In this document: in pieces, positions 11,951 to 24,658 of the stretch
How positions within the stretch are numbered: position 1 is the stretch's first letter
Layout: every line of letters starts with the position of its first letter
Notes under the pieces: generated by a model
Told to the model about the DNA's origin: nothing
Databases searched by the model: none
What the model saw: the letters and a program-made list of their open reading frames with translations, nothing else
DNA from: Lithospermum erythrorhizon
Lineage: Eukaryota; Streptophyta; Magnoliopsida; Boraginales; Boraginaceae
Assembly (NCBI GenBank): GCA_019722365.1
Contig: JADFUC010002439.1
Coordinates: forward strand, 1-64,000
Reading direction: 5' to 3'
DNA: 64,000 nt
Position numbers and translations under genes: made by a program

Positions 11951-13245
11951 GTAATTTCAATTTAGTAGAATTCAATTATTTTTAGAGGCGAAGATTTCTA
12001 ATTTATATTGATCCGAATCCATGTGGATTTAATGGAACCAATATTTATAATTATGATATGAATTATTACATGTTATACATTTAAGATAATTAATTATCTT
12101 ACTTTTTAGGATTTTAAATCCCATTTTATTGATTTTCGGACCAATTTTGGGCCAATTTTATTCAACCGAGGACTATTCGGGATATAATTTTTTCGTGTGA
12201 AAAATTGTCATCATCCCGACCCATATGTATGGGATTTTTCGAGTGCGCCTCGGATAAAGGCTTGTTTTGTTTTTGTTTTTGCAACTTAAGAGCTTACTTA
12301 TCCAAATTTACAAGTGATACTGGCTTGTGGATAATCAATCTACGAGATCTATAGGCAGTAAGACGACCTAAACAAAGACAATTTCATCAACTCCCTCTAC
12401 GCGACTGAGGTAAAGAGGGAGTTTCTCCCCTTTTTTTATTTCTTTTCTTGCTCTTTGCTACATTATGTGATCATATATCATCATTAATGTCTTTTCTTTA
12501 TGATTTGCAAGTTTTTCAAGTTGGGTAGAAGCATAAAGTTAGCCCCTTTTTGAATAACTATTTTTTCAAGTTTCCCCTAAAGTTTCATCATGTTTCGAAT
12601 AGCATAACTATTTTTTGGAATTGCATGATTTTGTCTGGCCAAAATTTCCAAACCTCCTCGTAAACCGCTTGTAACTTTACAAGTCCATTAGTCTGCTCTT
12701 ATATCAAGTAGAAAAGCTAACGAGGAGACGGCTCTTTTGATATACTTAAGACCTCATAAGTTGGTCTCAGAGTCATGCTATGGTCAAGTTTAAAGCAAAT
12801 GACCGAATTTGCACTTTCAACTTTTTGTGCAACTTCACGATTTTATTTCTCCTTACCGACGTCCGATCGATGTAACTCGAGCTCACTCGACTGCCTCATG
12901 GCGTAGTTTCGAAAAGATTTTTTTTTGAATTTTCCAAGCACTTGAAGTTGGTCGTCCAACCCCATGAGCACATGTGTGTTATGCCCGAGTATGTTTTGCT
13001 TTGAATTGTGCATTCACTTTAGGATGGGGATTTAATTTCGAGCATATAGTAATGGATCTTAGGACTCTCACGCATCCATTTCCTTACGCTGATCCAAATT
13101 CCCTTTAAATTCGGGGCTTCATTGCTTGTTTTGTTTTTACTCCTCGCTAGACTCGCCTAGCGAGGTAGTTATGAACATAAATTTTCTATTACTATCATTA
13201 GGCTTGCTCGCTTCGAAGCGTATCATGATAGATTGGGCCTAATAC

Positions 13246-13263
13246 ATATATATATATATATAT
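13246..13263. repeat. TA dinucleotide microsatellite
   Basis: An uninterrupted run of about nine AT/TA dinucleotides. Confidence 0.9.
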
Positions 13264-16200
13264 TGTGACTTAGGCATGCATTCGTCCGTGAGCACCTCGA
13301 GTAATCGATTTTATTTGTTTTGTTTGCGATTCCTCTTTTCTCTATTGACCACTCGATCACGGAATCACTCTATTTCGCTTTTCACCTCGCCTCGAAAGCA
13401 CATTTCGCTTCAAGGGATGTCAAAAGCAGGCGGACGCCCCCCTCTTGTTCTTCCAACCTTCTTCCTTATGCTTGGCTTTGACTTTGCGCCTTTTCTTGCT
13501 TTTGATTTCACGGTGCGAAAGTACTGCATGGTGCTGTAGATGGATGTCCATCTTCTACTCTTTTACTCTTCTTTAATGTCGATGCTTTCTTGTCAGCGAG
13601 GCTGTGCCCCCTTCTAGACGACATTATCTCGAAGTCGGTGTTTATTCCTTCCTAAAGCACGGTACGACTTCATACTTCTCTTATGCCTCGTTTGATTTGT
13701 TTTTCTTTTGACACAATAGTTCTTAGGGGACAGCAAATCTAATGAGTTATAACCGGCTCACTGCACTCTGAAGCCGCCACGTACTCGGTGTCATTCCGAG
13801 GATCAGTCAAACGTAGTTCAAGCTTTTGATGGATAGTTTAGACTCACGTCCGACGCTTTTTTTTAGTTGTTTTGTGCCTACCCATGAGTTGTTAGGCAAT
13901 TTTACGCTCTGTCAGGACTGCAGTGCACTTTTGTGCTCTTACTAGAGAGTCATATCCTTAAGGCGCGAAGGATAGTATTGTTTTAAAGTGACGAACATTT
14001 ATGTTTTCCACCTTCTTTCCTTTCCCTTCTTATGGGTCTAATACTTGCATATATTCTTTTCTGCATGTTGGATCATTGACACAACAGCGTAAGGTATCAT
14101 GCATGAGTGACATCGCGGTTCCCATTCTCGCACTCCGATACTTCGTCCAAAGGCACGCCAAGTTGGGACAGCGAGACTGGGTACCCTGCTTGCTGCATGT
14201 GGGACCTTCATGATTCATAGTGTTCATACCATTTAATCACGGATGGGATAAACGAGGTATCTCTATCCTCATCCCGGTAATGACGTCACGCAATCGGGTA
14301 TATGCCAAGGGCCCTCTCGAGGTTATCACCGCCTGCTTTTGACTTTTATCTTACCCTTCATGTGTCATGTTGTCTTGTATTTATTTGTCTCAAGCATCAC
14401 GACTTCCAACTCACATTAGTCCCTCAGATCTGCGGTTTCAGCTGCTGCTCCTCAGATTCCGCTTCCACCTCAAAAGCTTTAACAACTTAACTCGGTGGTT
14501 ACTTCGTCAGGTAGATCGCAGGTCACTCGCGTCGAACTAGTCAATCTTGCTCAAGGGCTTCAAATGTTGATCTTAAGACGGTTAGCCCGATTTGCTAATT
14601 TGGTAGGTCAGATATCCTTATGGCTCTTAGAAGCTCGTTAGATACCGTGACGTTGCCTCGACCAACTTGGGAGGCCTGGTCAAGATGTCTCTGGTCCGCT
14701 CTCGTGAGGCTTATCGACAAGCCGATATGTTCCTAACGGGCCGTAGCGCCTAGTAGTCTAATAACCATATCCACCTTGGGAGGCTTCTTTGGACACGATG
14801 AGACATTACGTTCCTAATTAGCTTTAGCAAATCCTTAGTATCGTGGATAGCTAAGTGTCCGGCTTCGAGACGCTATTGGGACATAGCCGATATGTTCCCT
14901 CGACCGGGCTCGCATTCTTTAGTAGTCTCGACAGCCTCTCTATTCATGGATATTCCATGTTGAATATCTATAGCCTCAGTCATTAATGCAGCCTCTTTCA
15001 GTGTAAGGATCTCAAATTTCACCGAGGATGTATTTCTTCAACCTACGCAACCTACAGTGGAATCCTCTAATGCATCACATGTATTCAACACCCCTAAACT
15101 AACGGGACCTTAGTCCCTCTAAGTTTTAAAGATACTGAATAGAAACGGTGGAGGTCATTCCTCCCTTAGTCTTATATTTCCGTGATCCTTAGGGCTAGAT
15201 TCCATTCTTTCACCCCATCCGTAATATCGTCATTCATCTACTTACTTCCACAAAGTGTCTGAGCATAAGTAGGGTAGTTGGATACTTTTGTCCCCTCAGA
15301 TTATCATCACAGGTCTCAGTTCAAGAGTTTTAGCATCATGTTCTTAAACCTAGTCCAAGTCGCAATCAGGAGTCTTAGTAGCATAACCCTTTCTTATGAT
15401 CATAGCCTTCACCTTAAGCAGGTACCGATAGCATATGGTTACTATTGATATAGACTCAGGCCATGTCAACGCCGGAGTCAAGGCATATCCGCATGTCTGT
15501 TTTCATCTTCACCAAGCATGCTTGGCTATCTTTTAGCTCAAACTTTGTGGGACAAACATGAATGTTGTTTTGTGTTACGGTCGCTGCAGATACGCATCAC
15601 CGCCACGCATGCTAGCGGTCATCCCTCTAGACTGCCAAACGAAGTTTAGGGATGTCGACACTTTATCCTCATATCAAGGGAGTGGTCAGCGCTTTATCAT
15701 CATGCTTAGGAGGTGCTAGCTTATCCTCATGCTTAGGAGTGCCTGAAGTTTATTCAGAAATATTAGAACCTCGGGTTTGACCGCATGCGCATTCTCACCC
15801 CTTTGTTCGGAGAAGTTCTGTTGGTACTGGGCAGCCTCAACCCATCAACCGCTTTCGCGGAAGATACGGGTGTCATTGAATTTTGCATATTTTAGGTGGC
15901 ATTCGGCTCGAGGCGACATTCATTCCATAATTTCTACCGTGGGACGTATTTATACTCGGTCATACCCATGCCACTCGAAGAACTCGCCTAGAATACTACT
16001 TGATCGTCTCTGGGAAAGTGTAATAGTCCTCACAGGTTTTCTTCTATAGATGTAAATGGGCTGACCCCTAGTTCATCTAAAGACAGTCACTTTACAGACT
16101 CATCCCTAAGTTCGTACATTAAGTCCCTTGGCCTTGTTGTCCCTCCTCACTTCAATAAGTACGTGGAAGCGTAGATATTTAATTTAGCCTTCACGCTCCC

Positions 16201-16956
16201 ATGAACGGTATCTCTTTACATGCTCGCTGAAAGGTAGCAGCTCCTATTCGTATACCTTCCTTCTAATTTTCAAGTCTCAAACCCTCGTGGTCTGGCTGAT
16301 CTTCATAGTCGCGCTTCTTTGTGAGGTAGGCGCCATTCCAATAACATCTACTTTGAATAGATGATACACTGGTCATCTTCGACAAGCCGCTGAGAAATCC
16401 GTCCAAGATGCCGCTTTATCGGGCTATTACCTAAGTATTCCTGTAGAGGGGTTTGGCCAATGGATGTAACATTGAACTTCTAGTTCCTCTACCTCCTCTA
16501 ATACTTATTTCGGCGCCAAGATTTTGAATTCACGCACAACTTCTCCTGCTTTCTCGCTTGCCATCGAGCATTAAAGCCGCTACGAACCTTTATTTTATCA
16601 TTTCCAAGGATGAAGGTTTTCATACATCTCTGTCAGCGCAATCAGCTCTCGTGTATCTTCTTGCTCCTCGACGTTAAAGCACGGTGGAGATTTCTTCTCA
16701 CCTCAGTTAGCCTCCATGCTTTGTGAGGTCGACTCCCTGTCACTAAAGATGTGTTTCGAGTCGGGTCAGCTGGCTTTTTATGTTTGGCCCCCAATCTCGT
16801 GAAGACTCGATTTCCTTGGTTTTCTTTCTCTGGGCTGAAGGCCTCAACCTAAGTGAATATCAAGGCTGCCTCACGCATTCGTCGGAAGTATTCTTCACCA
16901 ACCTCTACTACGTGGTGGTTCGTCACCTTCGATTAGAACACGCAAAGCCAAGCGTT

Positions 16957-17205
16957 TCATATATCCCAACCCCGTGGTTGAGCTCTGCATACCATCCCTT
17001 TTCGCCTCATCATATTTTGGGTGTCATTTAACCCATGTATTTTATTGCTTGTGACCTTGGGAGGTAATTGTCCCATGGCTTTTCCCTTAATAGGATCATA
17101 TCCAACCTTTAAGAGGAGGTCATAAGCTTTTAGACCCATGGTTCCATGCTCTATTTTGGGTCCTTCGTTGGGTGTCACAAAACCTTTGGGCGGGTGATGC
17201 CACAA
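16957..17205 (-). pseudogene. Ty3 (Tat/Ogre-like) pol fragment
   Basis: The 82-residue frame reads as part of the region that follows the protease in Tat/Ogre-type Ty3 polyproteins. Visible traces are GLKAYDLLLKVGYDP, then LPPKVTSN, then HGLNDTQNMMRRKG, which resembles the 'GLN-TQ---K-KG' block of that lineage. The frame starts and ends without the neighbouring domains, so it is a relic. Recognition is from family memory, not a search, and is moderately uncertain. It is the main evidence that the inner element lies on the minus strand. Confidence 0.4.
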
Positions 17206-20200
17206 TCTTTTCGGCCGAAATGTAGGCAGAAATAAGGCTTCTTAATGCTTGAACTAGCTCTTCCTCTCTCGCTTCCATGTAAAGTTTAAGGTAAATGGCT
17301 GGCATAAATACGCTAGCCCTTCCTCTGCTAGATTAGCTCTTTTTCTTGTAGTACTTCGCATCAACAAAAGTCAGATTCTTCTATCAAGAATGGATTTTCG
17401 TCTGCTTAACGCTTTCCATCCCATTTTTCGCACTTCAATAATCGCGAAGCTGTAGGGACAACATTACCGCTGGACCCGTAGCGTCTTCCAAAAGAGGGAT
17501 GTTATGCATGTGATCTTGGTATCTATTACATGGAACCATGGTGTTGGTTTCCACCTCTACTACCAAAAGCAGTGCATTTCTACTTTTCTCAGCTCGCTCC
17601 CCCCTCGTTCAAGCTCAATTATGACGCGGGACTGGTTAGAAGTCTTCAAGTGAGATTCCTTAGCAGTTTTTAATGCTCTGGAAGGGTACTATGTTTATAA
17701 TCAATCCTCCATCTACCAACATTTTGGTTATCCGATTATTTATGTACCGACACATAGAGTGGTTTATTATGAGTACCATCTTCAAGCAAGTGTGTCTCCA
17801 ATGAATGGCGAAAGTCCGGAGACTACTGAACAAGTGACGCTACCTTTAATGATCTCATATAGTTTAGTCTTCGTCGATTTCAACACATACATGGTACGCT
17901 CAGAGTCCTCACTTCATCCGAGTAATTAACCCATGGCCTTCGAGAAACGAGTTCACACTCCCCAAAAGCCGCCAGAAGCTCTCAGGTTGAAAATTACGCA
18001 ACTTGTTCATAATAAAATAAACAACGCAACCAAGATCGAACAAATGTATAATAACCTAATTACAAAAATATATACAATGCAATTTGAAGCACACGTATGA
18101 AAACGAGAGTAATTACAAATGCAAATGAAATTCATTTAACTTTCTCCCGAATCCTCAATCCTCAAGACTCATGAACGCCTCTAGCTATTCCACAATCAAG
18201 AGCGGTCAATCACGCCGATTGACTTCACAGAATCTACGAGTTTACTGGACAAGAATTTGAGTCAAACTTCGACTAAAAAACTGTAGAGAATCTAGAGGGG
18301 CGGCGGCGACCTTTTATGAGGGGAGTAGGATGAAATGAAAAATTCCCAGGGTTTTTCATTTCATCTTTTCCTTATATGTCTCTTTTGGTTTTAGTCGAAT
18401 AGTCAGACTGCTTTGATAAATGGTTAACTCCATTAAGCAGTTAACCAACTTATTACTAAACGAAAAGTAACTTTAACAAGTTACTAATAAGCCTTTTAAA
18501 CCGTAATTGATTCGGGGTTTTGTCCAATTTGTATTTTACATCATTAATTAAACTCTCGACGGGTATCTCATTGATTTAACCAATTTCAATTTAACAATCC
18601 CGATTTAATTCCATACACATAGAATATGTAATCCCAACGCCATTGTAATGCGGCGTGACCTTCCGGGCTCGATAATATTAACTCGTATAATAATATAATT
18701 GATTAGATTATTATATCAAGTTAGCGCATTTGCATCTAGCACCGCATAACCCCCCGATATTATCGTGAGTTCCATTTTAGTAATTTACAATTACTATTTT
18801 ATTGAACACTTAGTTTAAGTAATCTCATTTAACTAAAACTAGTAAATGAATAGTTACAACAATTGTCGATTCAAGAGCAATTATGTAAATCAAAGCTACT
18901 TTGATTTCAACAATTTGACCTCAGCTGGCCGGACCAATGCATGGTGGTTATGTGGGTCGGGAAGAGACTTTGTCTTCTTCGTGGTTATCGCGACTCTTCT
19001 GCGGTATCCGTTACTCGCTTCTTCTTTGAATACGGCATTTTTCACTGACGCCTCAAGATCCTGGCGATACTTTCTCAACTGGGGTTCGTGGCTTCATTTG
19101 CCTCCTCGGGTCTCTTTGACTCGGGACTTCTATGACCTGCTTTCAATAGCTCATCAACACGAAACCGTCAAAATCATGAAGTGGATACATCTTTTCTCTT
19201 GCGTCTCTTTGCCGCTGAGACGCTCCTTCTTTCCAGTCAAGCCCGACCATCTAGTTTTCGAATGAAAACTTCATCAAGTGAAGTCACCACATGTGTTTTT
19301 TCTTTTCGAGCCTAAAGCTTCCTTTGGCTTCCTTTGGCTCATACTTGGCCTTCGAGAAGGGTCATGGAGCAGAGGGTACGCACTTTGCTCGGCAGCATGA
19401 CGACCTCCACGCTGGTATTCTTTTGTCAGAGTTGCCAAGGTTTCTGAAGTATTCCCCCAACGCACGCAGTCCCAATGCATGCCTCGATGCACACGTCACG
19501 GCCGACGCCCAGAGCTTATCTTTACATTTTAAGTTCGTATCTCTCCATCGACACGAAGTCTCAGACTGCTCTTCTTTCTTTGTTTTCAGAAAAGGCCCGC
19601 ATCACGTCATGCTAATCCTTTCCAAATGTTCTCAACTATCTACAAGGAAAGTGTGCTCAAAGTTGTTGTAATTAGTCAAATGCATTCGCTTGGTGGTTTA
19701 ACGAACCGGAGCTCGACCATATTTTATCTATTTCTCTCGGTCCTAGCATCGTTGCATGTCTCAACAAGCTGGGCTATTGGCTGCTTCTTTGGGGTTCTAT
19801 CAAATTGTTGAACTTAGGTGGTCGGCTGTACTTTGGCATTTTCTACTAGTCTATGGAGAGTATGTATTTTATATAAAGCGGTATTTGGGCGTGACTCTCT
19901 CGATCTTCATGACCTTATCGCCTCAAAGATGTATCTCTTTAATATGTCAAGAATCATTTCATCTATCGGAATGATGTGAATTTCTACTATGTTCTTCATT
20001 GTCCATGTGACGAACTCGAGGCCTCAAAAGTGATGGGGACGGGACGCTCCCATCTCCCATTTGTGAGGCGCAGGAACCTCTATTTGTTTTGTGAGCGCTT
20101 CGGCTACTTCGCTTCTATGCTCTCGATCGCCTATTCATCCTTATATTTCAGGCAATGAGTCTGATGTTGCATCTTTTGCAATATGTTTCTACCTTCCCTC

Positions 20201-21530
20201 AGTTAGTGGTAGCCATCTGCTCTCCATAAGGTTAATACCGCCTACTGGTCATGCCCCAGTAATCCGGCAGAGCCGGTGAATTCCAGATGTAATTGATCAT
20301 CCCTAGAGGCGCATCAAGGTAGAACCACAATTGTTTGAATTTCGGCTGACAAGCTCATTGTAGTTCCTCAACTATATGTCAGAAGGTTCCATAGTCGGTA
20401 TTAGGGCGCCCGGCTACTTCTGCTTGTGACTTGCTCTCGCTTCTGTGAGCTCCTTGCAACATGCTAGCCAAAAGAGACTTTAGTAAGGTCAATGGACGCC
20501 CTCTGAACGGTATTTAACGGACTATCAATAATTCTTCCTTTGCAAGATCCTTTGGATACATGTAGGAGTCAAGTATTAGCCCTCTTGGAAACATCCTTGT
20601 TTCAGCAAGAATGCATTTATGGTAATGGACATCTCCCAATCACAGACCACAAACTTTAATAACCTCAAACATCCACCCTACCTAACTTTGGCGTACCCCA
20701 AGTTCTACCATAACCTCAAACTCATTCCATGTTGTTCCACATGCACTGGGACATGTATACCAAATGCCAAGGCGATGATCAAGTGAGCAACGTAAGAAGC
20801 ATGAAAAACAAACTCGCACCCGATCTCTGACAGTGGTCGGTTCACAAGAAGAGAAAAGAATGTCGAGAACATGGAAAGCCGCTTGGGAGACTACCCAAAT
20901 GAATGATATCATGAAGAGTCATGCCATATGTACGTGGAGATAGAAGAAATCCTTAGAAATGATGTCCTTAGAGGGGCTGCCTAGTTACTCCGTATGGCTC
21001 GTAGCCTCGCTGTCACCTTCACCGGGATGGTGACCACAACCCACCGATTCTTATCTCTCGATACTTATGCGATGTCAAGATCAACAGCGATGCTATGGAT
21101 GAGGCTTAGTAGCTGGAACATCTACCTCCCCTCCACATACTTACGCTTACCTCAACATCTCAACAGAGACTCAGCAGATCACCAGACACGTACAAGGCTT
21201 CAACCAGTTGGGTGACAAATGGGCACCGGGCAAGTATCCTCTACTGGGGCGAGCAGAACCCAGTGAGACGTTCTCATAGTTCCACGCGATCAACTACAAA
21301 GCTCACACTTCGTTGCATCAACAATCCAAATAAAGAAGACAAACGAGGCTCAAATTCTGCTGAAGCACAAAGAGGGCGCCTGCAGCGCTTCAACCCACTC
21401 ATCCCAAATAGCAAATGAATGTCATCGAAGCACTCAAAGCGGTCGACATCGCTAACGACTAAAGTGTAGGAGGTCAAGGCCCCGCACTCACTCAAAAGCG
21501 GCTTTGTCGCACTGGGCCGTAGTGGTCAAA

Positions 21531-23960
21531 CATGAGTACTAACGCTGAATCCCAAGGCTTATGACCTCCTACCAAAAGCAAGATAAGACCCTCATAAAGA
21601 TGTAATGTATGAAAACTACCAATTCAAGTCATAGAAAATAAAGATGTACGGAACGAACGAGATCCAAAGGATGTTACAAGGCAGTATGCCAATTAAAGTG
21701 CTCAACAATGGACTTACACCCCGCATAACCATTAATCAAAAGGGTAGCCAACTACCACATAGCCGAGGCGAGTCAAGAACACCGCAGAATCTAAAAAGCA
21801 ACAAAGACAACAAAGCCAGTCACGTTAAGACAAAACATCAATACAAAAGCAAAGGATCAAGAGGCTACATCCCAACACTACGTAAAGAGACTCAAAAGCA
21901 AATGGGAGGGGGAACACCCCCCAAAAGAGAGGCTCAAGACACCCAACGGGCGGGAGGTCACCCCCACTCAAGAGACTCACCCTCACGGGGCGCAAAAGAG
22001 AACTCATACAGACCAGCAAACACCACACAAAAAGAGGTCGGTTTGTAGTCCTACCAACTCAACCCTCTCGCAAAACAAGACAAGTGTAAGAAGCCGCGGA
22101 TTAACTCTAGGAGACCACTACCTCGGGATAACGATAAAGCAGCCGCATCATATCCCCACACAAAGAGGATAAAGCGTCTGTAGTCTCACCAACTCACCTC
22201 AAGCAAAAAAGACAAAGCATGCTAGCCTGTCGATCAAATCTGTGAGACCACTACCTCAGGGGAGAATGTATCAGGCAAGGCCAGATCATATCACCACAAG
22301 TGGCAAAGGTCCGTGAGTCTCACCAACTCCTCGACCTCAAAGACAAGTGTGCTGGGCCGTTGATCATCCCCTATAAGAAAGCACTATCTCTGAGAATTTA
22401 TCGGTGAGGCCGCATCAAATCACCACACAAAGAGAATGATGCCCGCAGTCCCGCCAACTCAACCTCAAGCAAAAAAGACAAAGGCTGCCGATCAACTCTG
22501 TGAGACCACTACCTCGGTGGGAGTAATGTATCCTGCCAAATCATATCACCACACAAAGACGATAGGGGTCTCGTGAGTCTCACCAACTCCTCGACATCAA
22601 ACGGGGTTCTGCACCCCCAACCAAAAGCTCAAGCAAATATCAAAGCACAGAAGAGCTGCAAACAAAAGAATAAAGCGCATAGCACGTGAAAACGTAATTT
22701 GTTCCAAATTGTGATTGGGGGGGCAAAGAAAAATGGGAATTTTAATCTTTATATGCTGAGGAGTATAAACACATACACTGATATGTGCTCATCAAAAGCG
22801 CATAAGCAAGCAAAGAGATATGGGCCAAAATACTGGGAACATGTAAATATGCGAATTGCAGGAATAAACTGCATCTTATATCTAATAATCAGATTACCAC
22901 TCTCACGGGTTGACACCGAGATTACAAGGCCTCTTCAAGACCTTCTAGATTCATATAATTTGTTCTCATCAAGGCGAGCAGCAGAGAGGGAGATATACCC
23001 CGAACAACACAAGCGATGCAAAAAACAAGACATCATAGTAAGAAGTCAAACAGAGGCATCGGAAAAATTCAAAAACTTAAGCCAAAAAATCAGCGGTATG
23101 ACTCTCATACAAAAGAATTTCCTGTTCGAATTTCATGTTATTCTGACAAGCCAATCAATGGGAACAATTCAAATAAAATTTAGCACAATTCAAAAATGGG
23201 ATTCTACAACAATACATGTAAATTTTTTGAAAATTATGGGATTTATTGTAGTTAAACCCTAATTTGGTTAATACTTTGCATGGGGTATATCATGAACATC
23301 CACTTTTATGCAAATTCATAAAGAATTAGAGAAAAAGATGGAATCTTTACTTGAACGAAGATCCCGAAGATTGTAGAGAGAGCAGCTGAGTTCAAAGTAG
23401 AATACCTGAAATCAAGAAAAGAAAAAAATATATTATTTTGAACCTACATGGTGTTCAAAAATATCAAGAAAAGAAAAACAAAAAAGTTGTTCTTTGGAGC
23501 CTAGTTTGGTTTGAAAATCAAGAAGAAAAGAGAAAAACCCGAAACTCTACACTACACATATAATTTTCGAACAAGAAGGAAAGAAGAAGAAAAAAAATTT
23601 CTCACCTTATTTTGGTGATGAAATTTTTGGCCCTTATGCAAGAATAAGATGGTGATTTTGTGTTTCATGCAATAACCAAGTCATCTTATAAGACCATGGT
23701 TTAAGTTAAGTGAGCGGGCTCAAGACTATGGAGTGTCCAACAAGACGAAAAGAAGTGGACCACCAACCCCACCTTGTGATTTTCGAAAATCACAAGGTTC
23801 ACTAGGCCTAATTTTCGGCCATCCCAGTCCAACCCGAAGACCAAATGCAAGCTCATGAGTCATCCGGTACACTGAAGAACCCGAACACACGGAATGATCT
23901 GAAAATCATATGAACCAATTTTCACTATTTTAGTATAAAATTGAGTATTTCATATATTTT
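21531..23960 (-). repeat. Inner LTR, second copy (B')
   Basis: Second copy of the ~2.4 kb block at 8231-10620. Homology ends at the same internal point, TTGAGTATTTCATATATTTT (10603-10622 and 23941-23960); the flanks differ beyond it. The copies differ by many substitutions and small indels, so the insertion is old or the sequence is error-prone here. Open frames at 21644-22048 and 22699-23262 (+) lie inside the LTR and have counterparts only in LTR B, so I do not call them genes. Confidence 0.55.
21970..22600. repeat. ~133 bp minisatellite in LTR B'
   Basis: CACAAAGAGG-type markers occur at 22026, 22159, about 22295, 22426 and 22552, spaced 126-136 bases. The array is the counterpart of 8690-9300 in the other LTR copy, with about the same unit number. 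Confidence 0.7.
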
Positions 23961-24658
23961 TATGACTTAATTTTATCCATGAGAATTAATTCTTCGTACA
24001 TCCCCAAGTGATAATCCCAATTAAATGGAGCTGATCCAAAGATCGGCCCAACAAGATCGGAAGTCCTTTCAAGACGATAAGCAGTTAGCATCGACAAATG
24101 GACTCCGACCATACGAGTAGGCCAGAAACAAGGGCGTCCGTGCTGCTAATCAAGTCAGTTTAGCTCGGTAAGGAAACGGGAAGACCGTTAGAGAATTAAT
24201 GTGCTTCTCGACTTCGCTTCAATTAAGCGGTAGTTAAGTCCATAATTACTTAGTCCATAATGAGCAACTAATCATTAATTGTGTAACGGCGAGCCATCAA
24301 GGCTCACCAAATTAACCGCTCGAATAAACTATAAAAAGATAAACCTCGAGGCCAAATCAAGTAAGTTCATTTCGATACCTAAACACTCTCTTTCTAAAAC
24401 TAAACTCTTTCGATCATTAATATCGAATTGGATTGTTCGAGTATTTCCGGCCGAGCAACCGGTCCTTGTTTCATAGGACTCTCATTGATCCGTGAGTATC
24501 AAAGCTCGATTGAGGATTTGCGGATCCTACCAAAGACCAAATCGACTTCGCATCATCACCGAGGATCTGGAATTAACGTAAGTCGAAAGATCAACACTCA
24601 ACGGGACATTAAGTCTATTTTGGCGAATTTATTAATTTAATTAGCACTCCACTACGCA
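23961..24658 (+). mobile_element. LTR-like remnant between B' and A'
   Basis: This segment lies between the inner and outer right LTRs and has no counterpart on the left side. It has a plus-strand promoter-like layout: CTATAAAAAG at about 24328, a pyrimidine-rich CTCTCTTTCTAAAACTAAAC at 24386, and a GGCCGAGCAACCGGTCCTTG block at 24450 followed by GATCCGTGAGTATC. Plant Tat-type LTRs often have such an order. It may be a solo LTR or part of the outer element's interior. The frames at 24279-24476 and 24428-24640 are not convincing. Confidence 0.35.

Larger units (their letters stand above)
10621..21530 (-). other. Interior of inner retrotransposon, strongly decayed
   Basis: This ~10.9 kb stretch between the two inner LTR copies has no credible intact gene. 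It holds a 76 bp tandem repeat (11643-11950), a TA microsatellite (13246-13263), a minus-strand pol-like fragment (16957-17205), and a region at 18000-18840 that looks non-coding and LTR-like. The mixed small frames at 13276-13539, 15777-16049, 18846-19265 and 19291-19671 show no recognisable domain. The length fits a large Ty3 element of the Tat/Ogre sort, but I could not find RT or integrase motifs by eye. Confidence 0.4.

Noticed and set aside
18846..19671. 139- and 126-codon frames (+)
   Set aside because: No recognisable domain, no conserved partner, and they lie in the decayed interior of a retrotransposon that appears to read on the other strand.
22699..23262. 187-codon open frame (+)
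   Set aside because: It lies in the second inner LTR copy; the matching part of the other LTR is not open over the same length, and no domain is visible.
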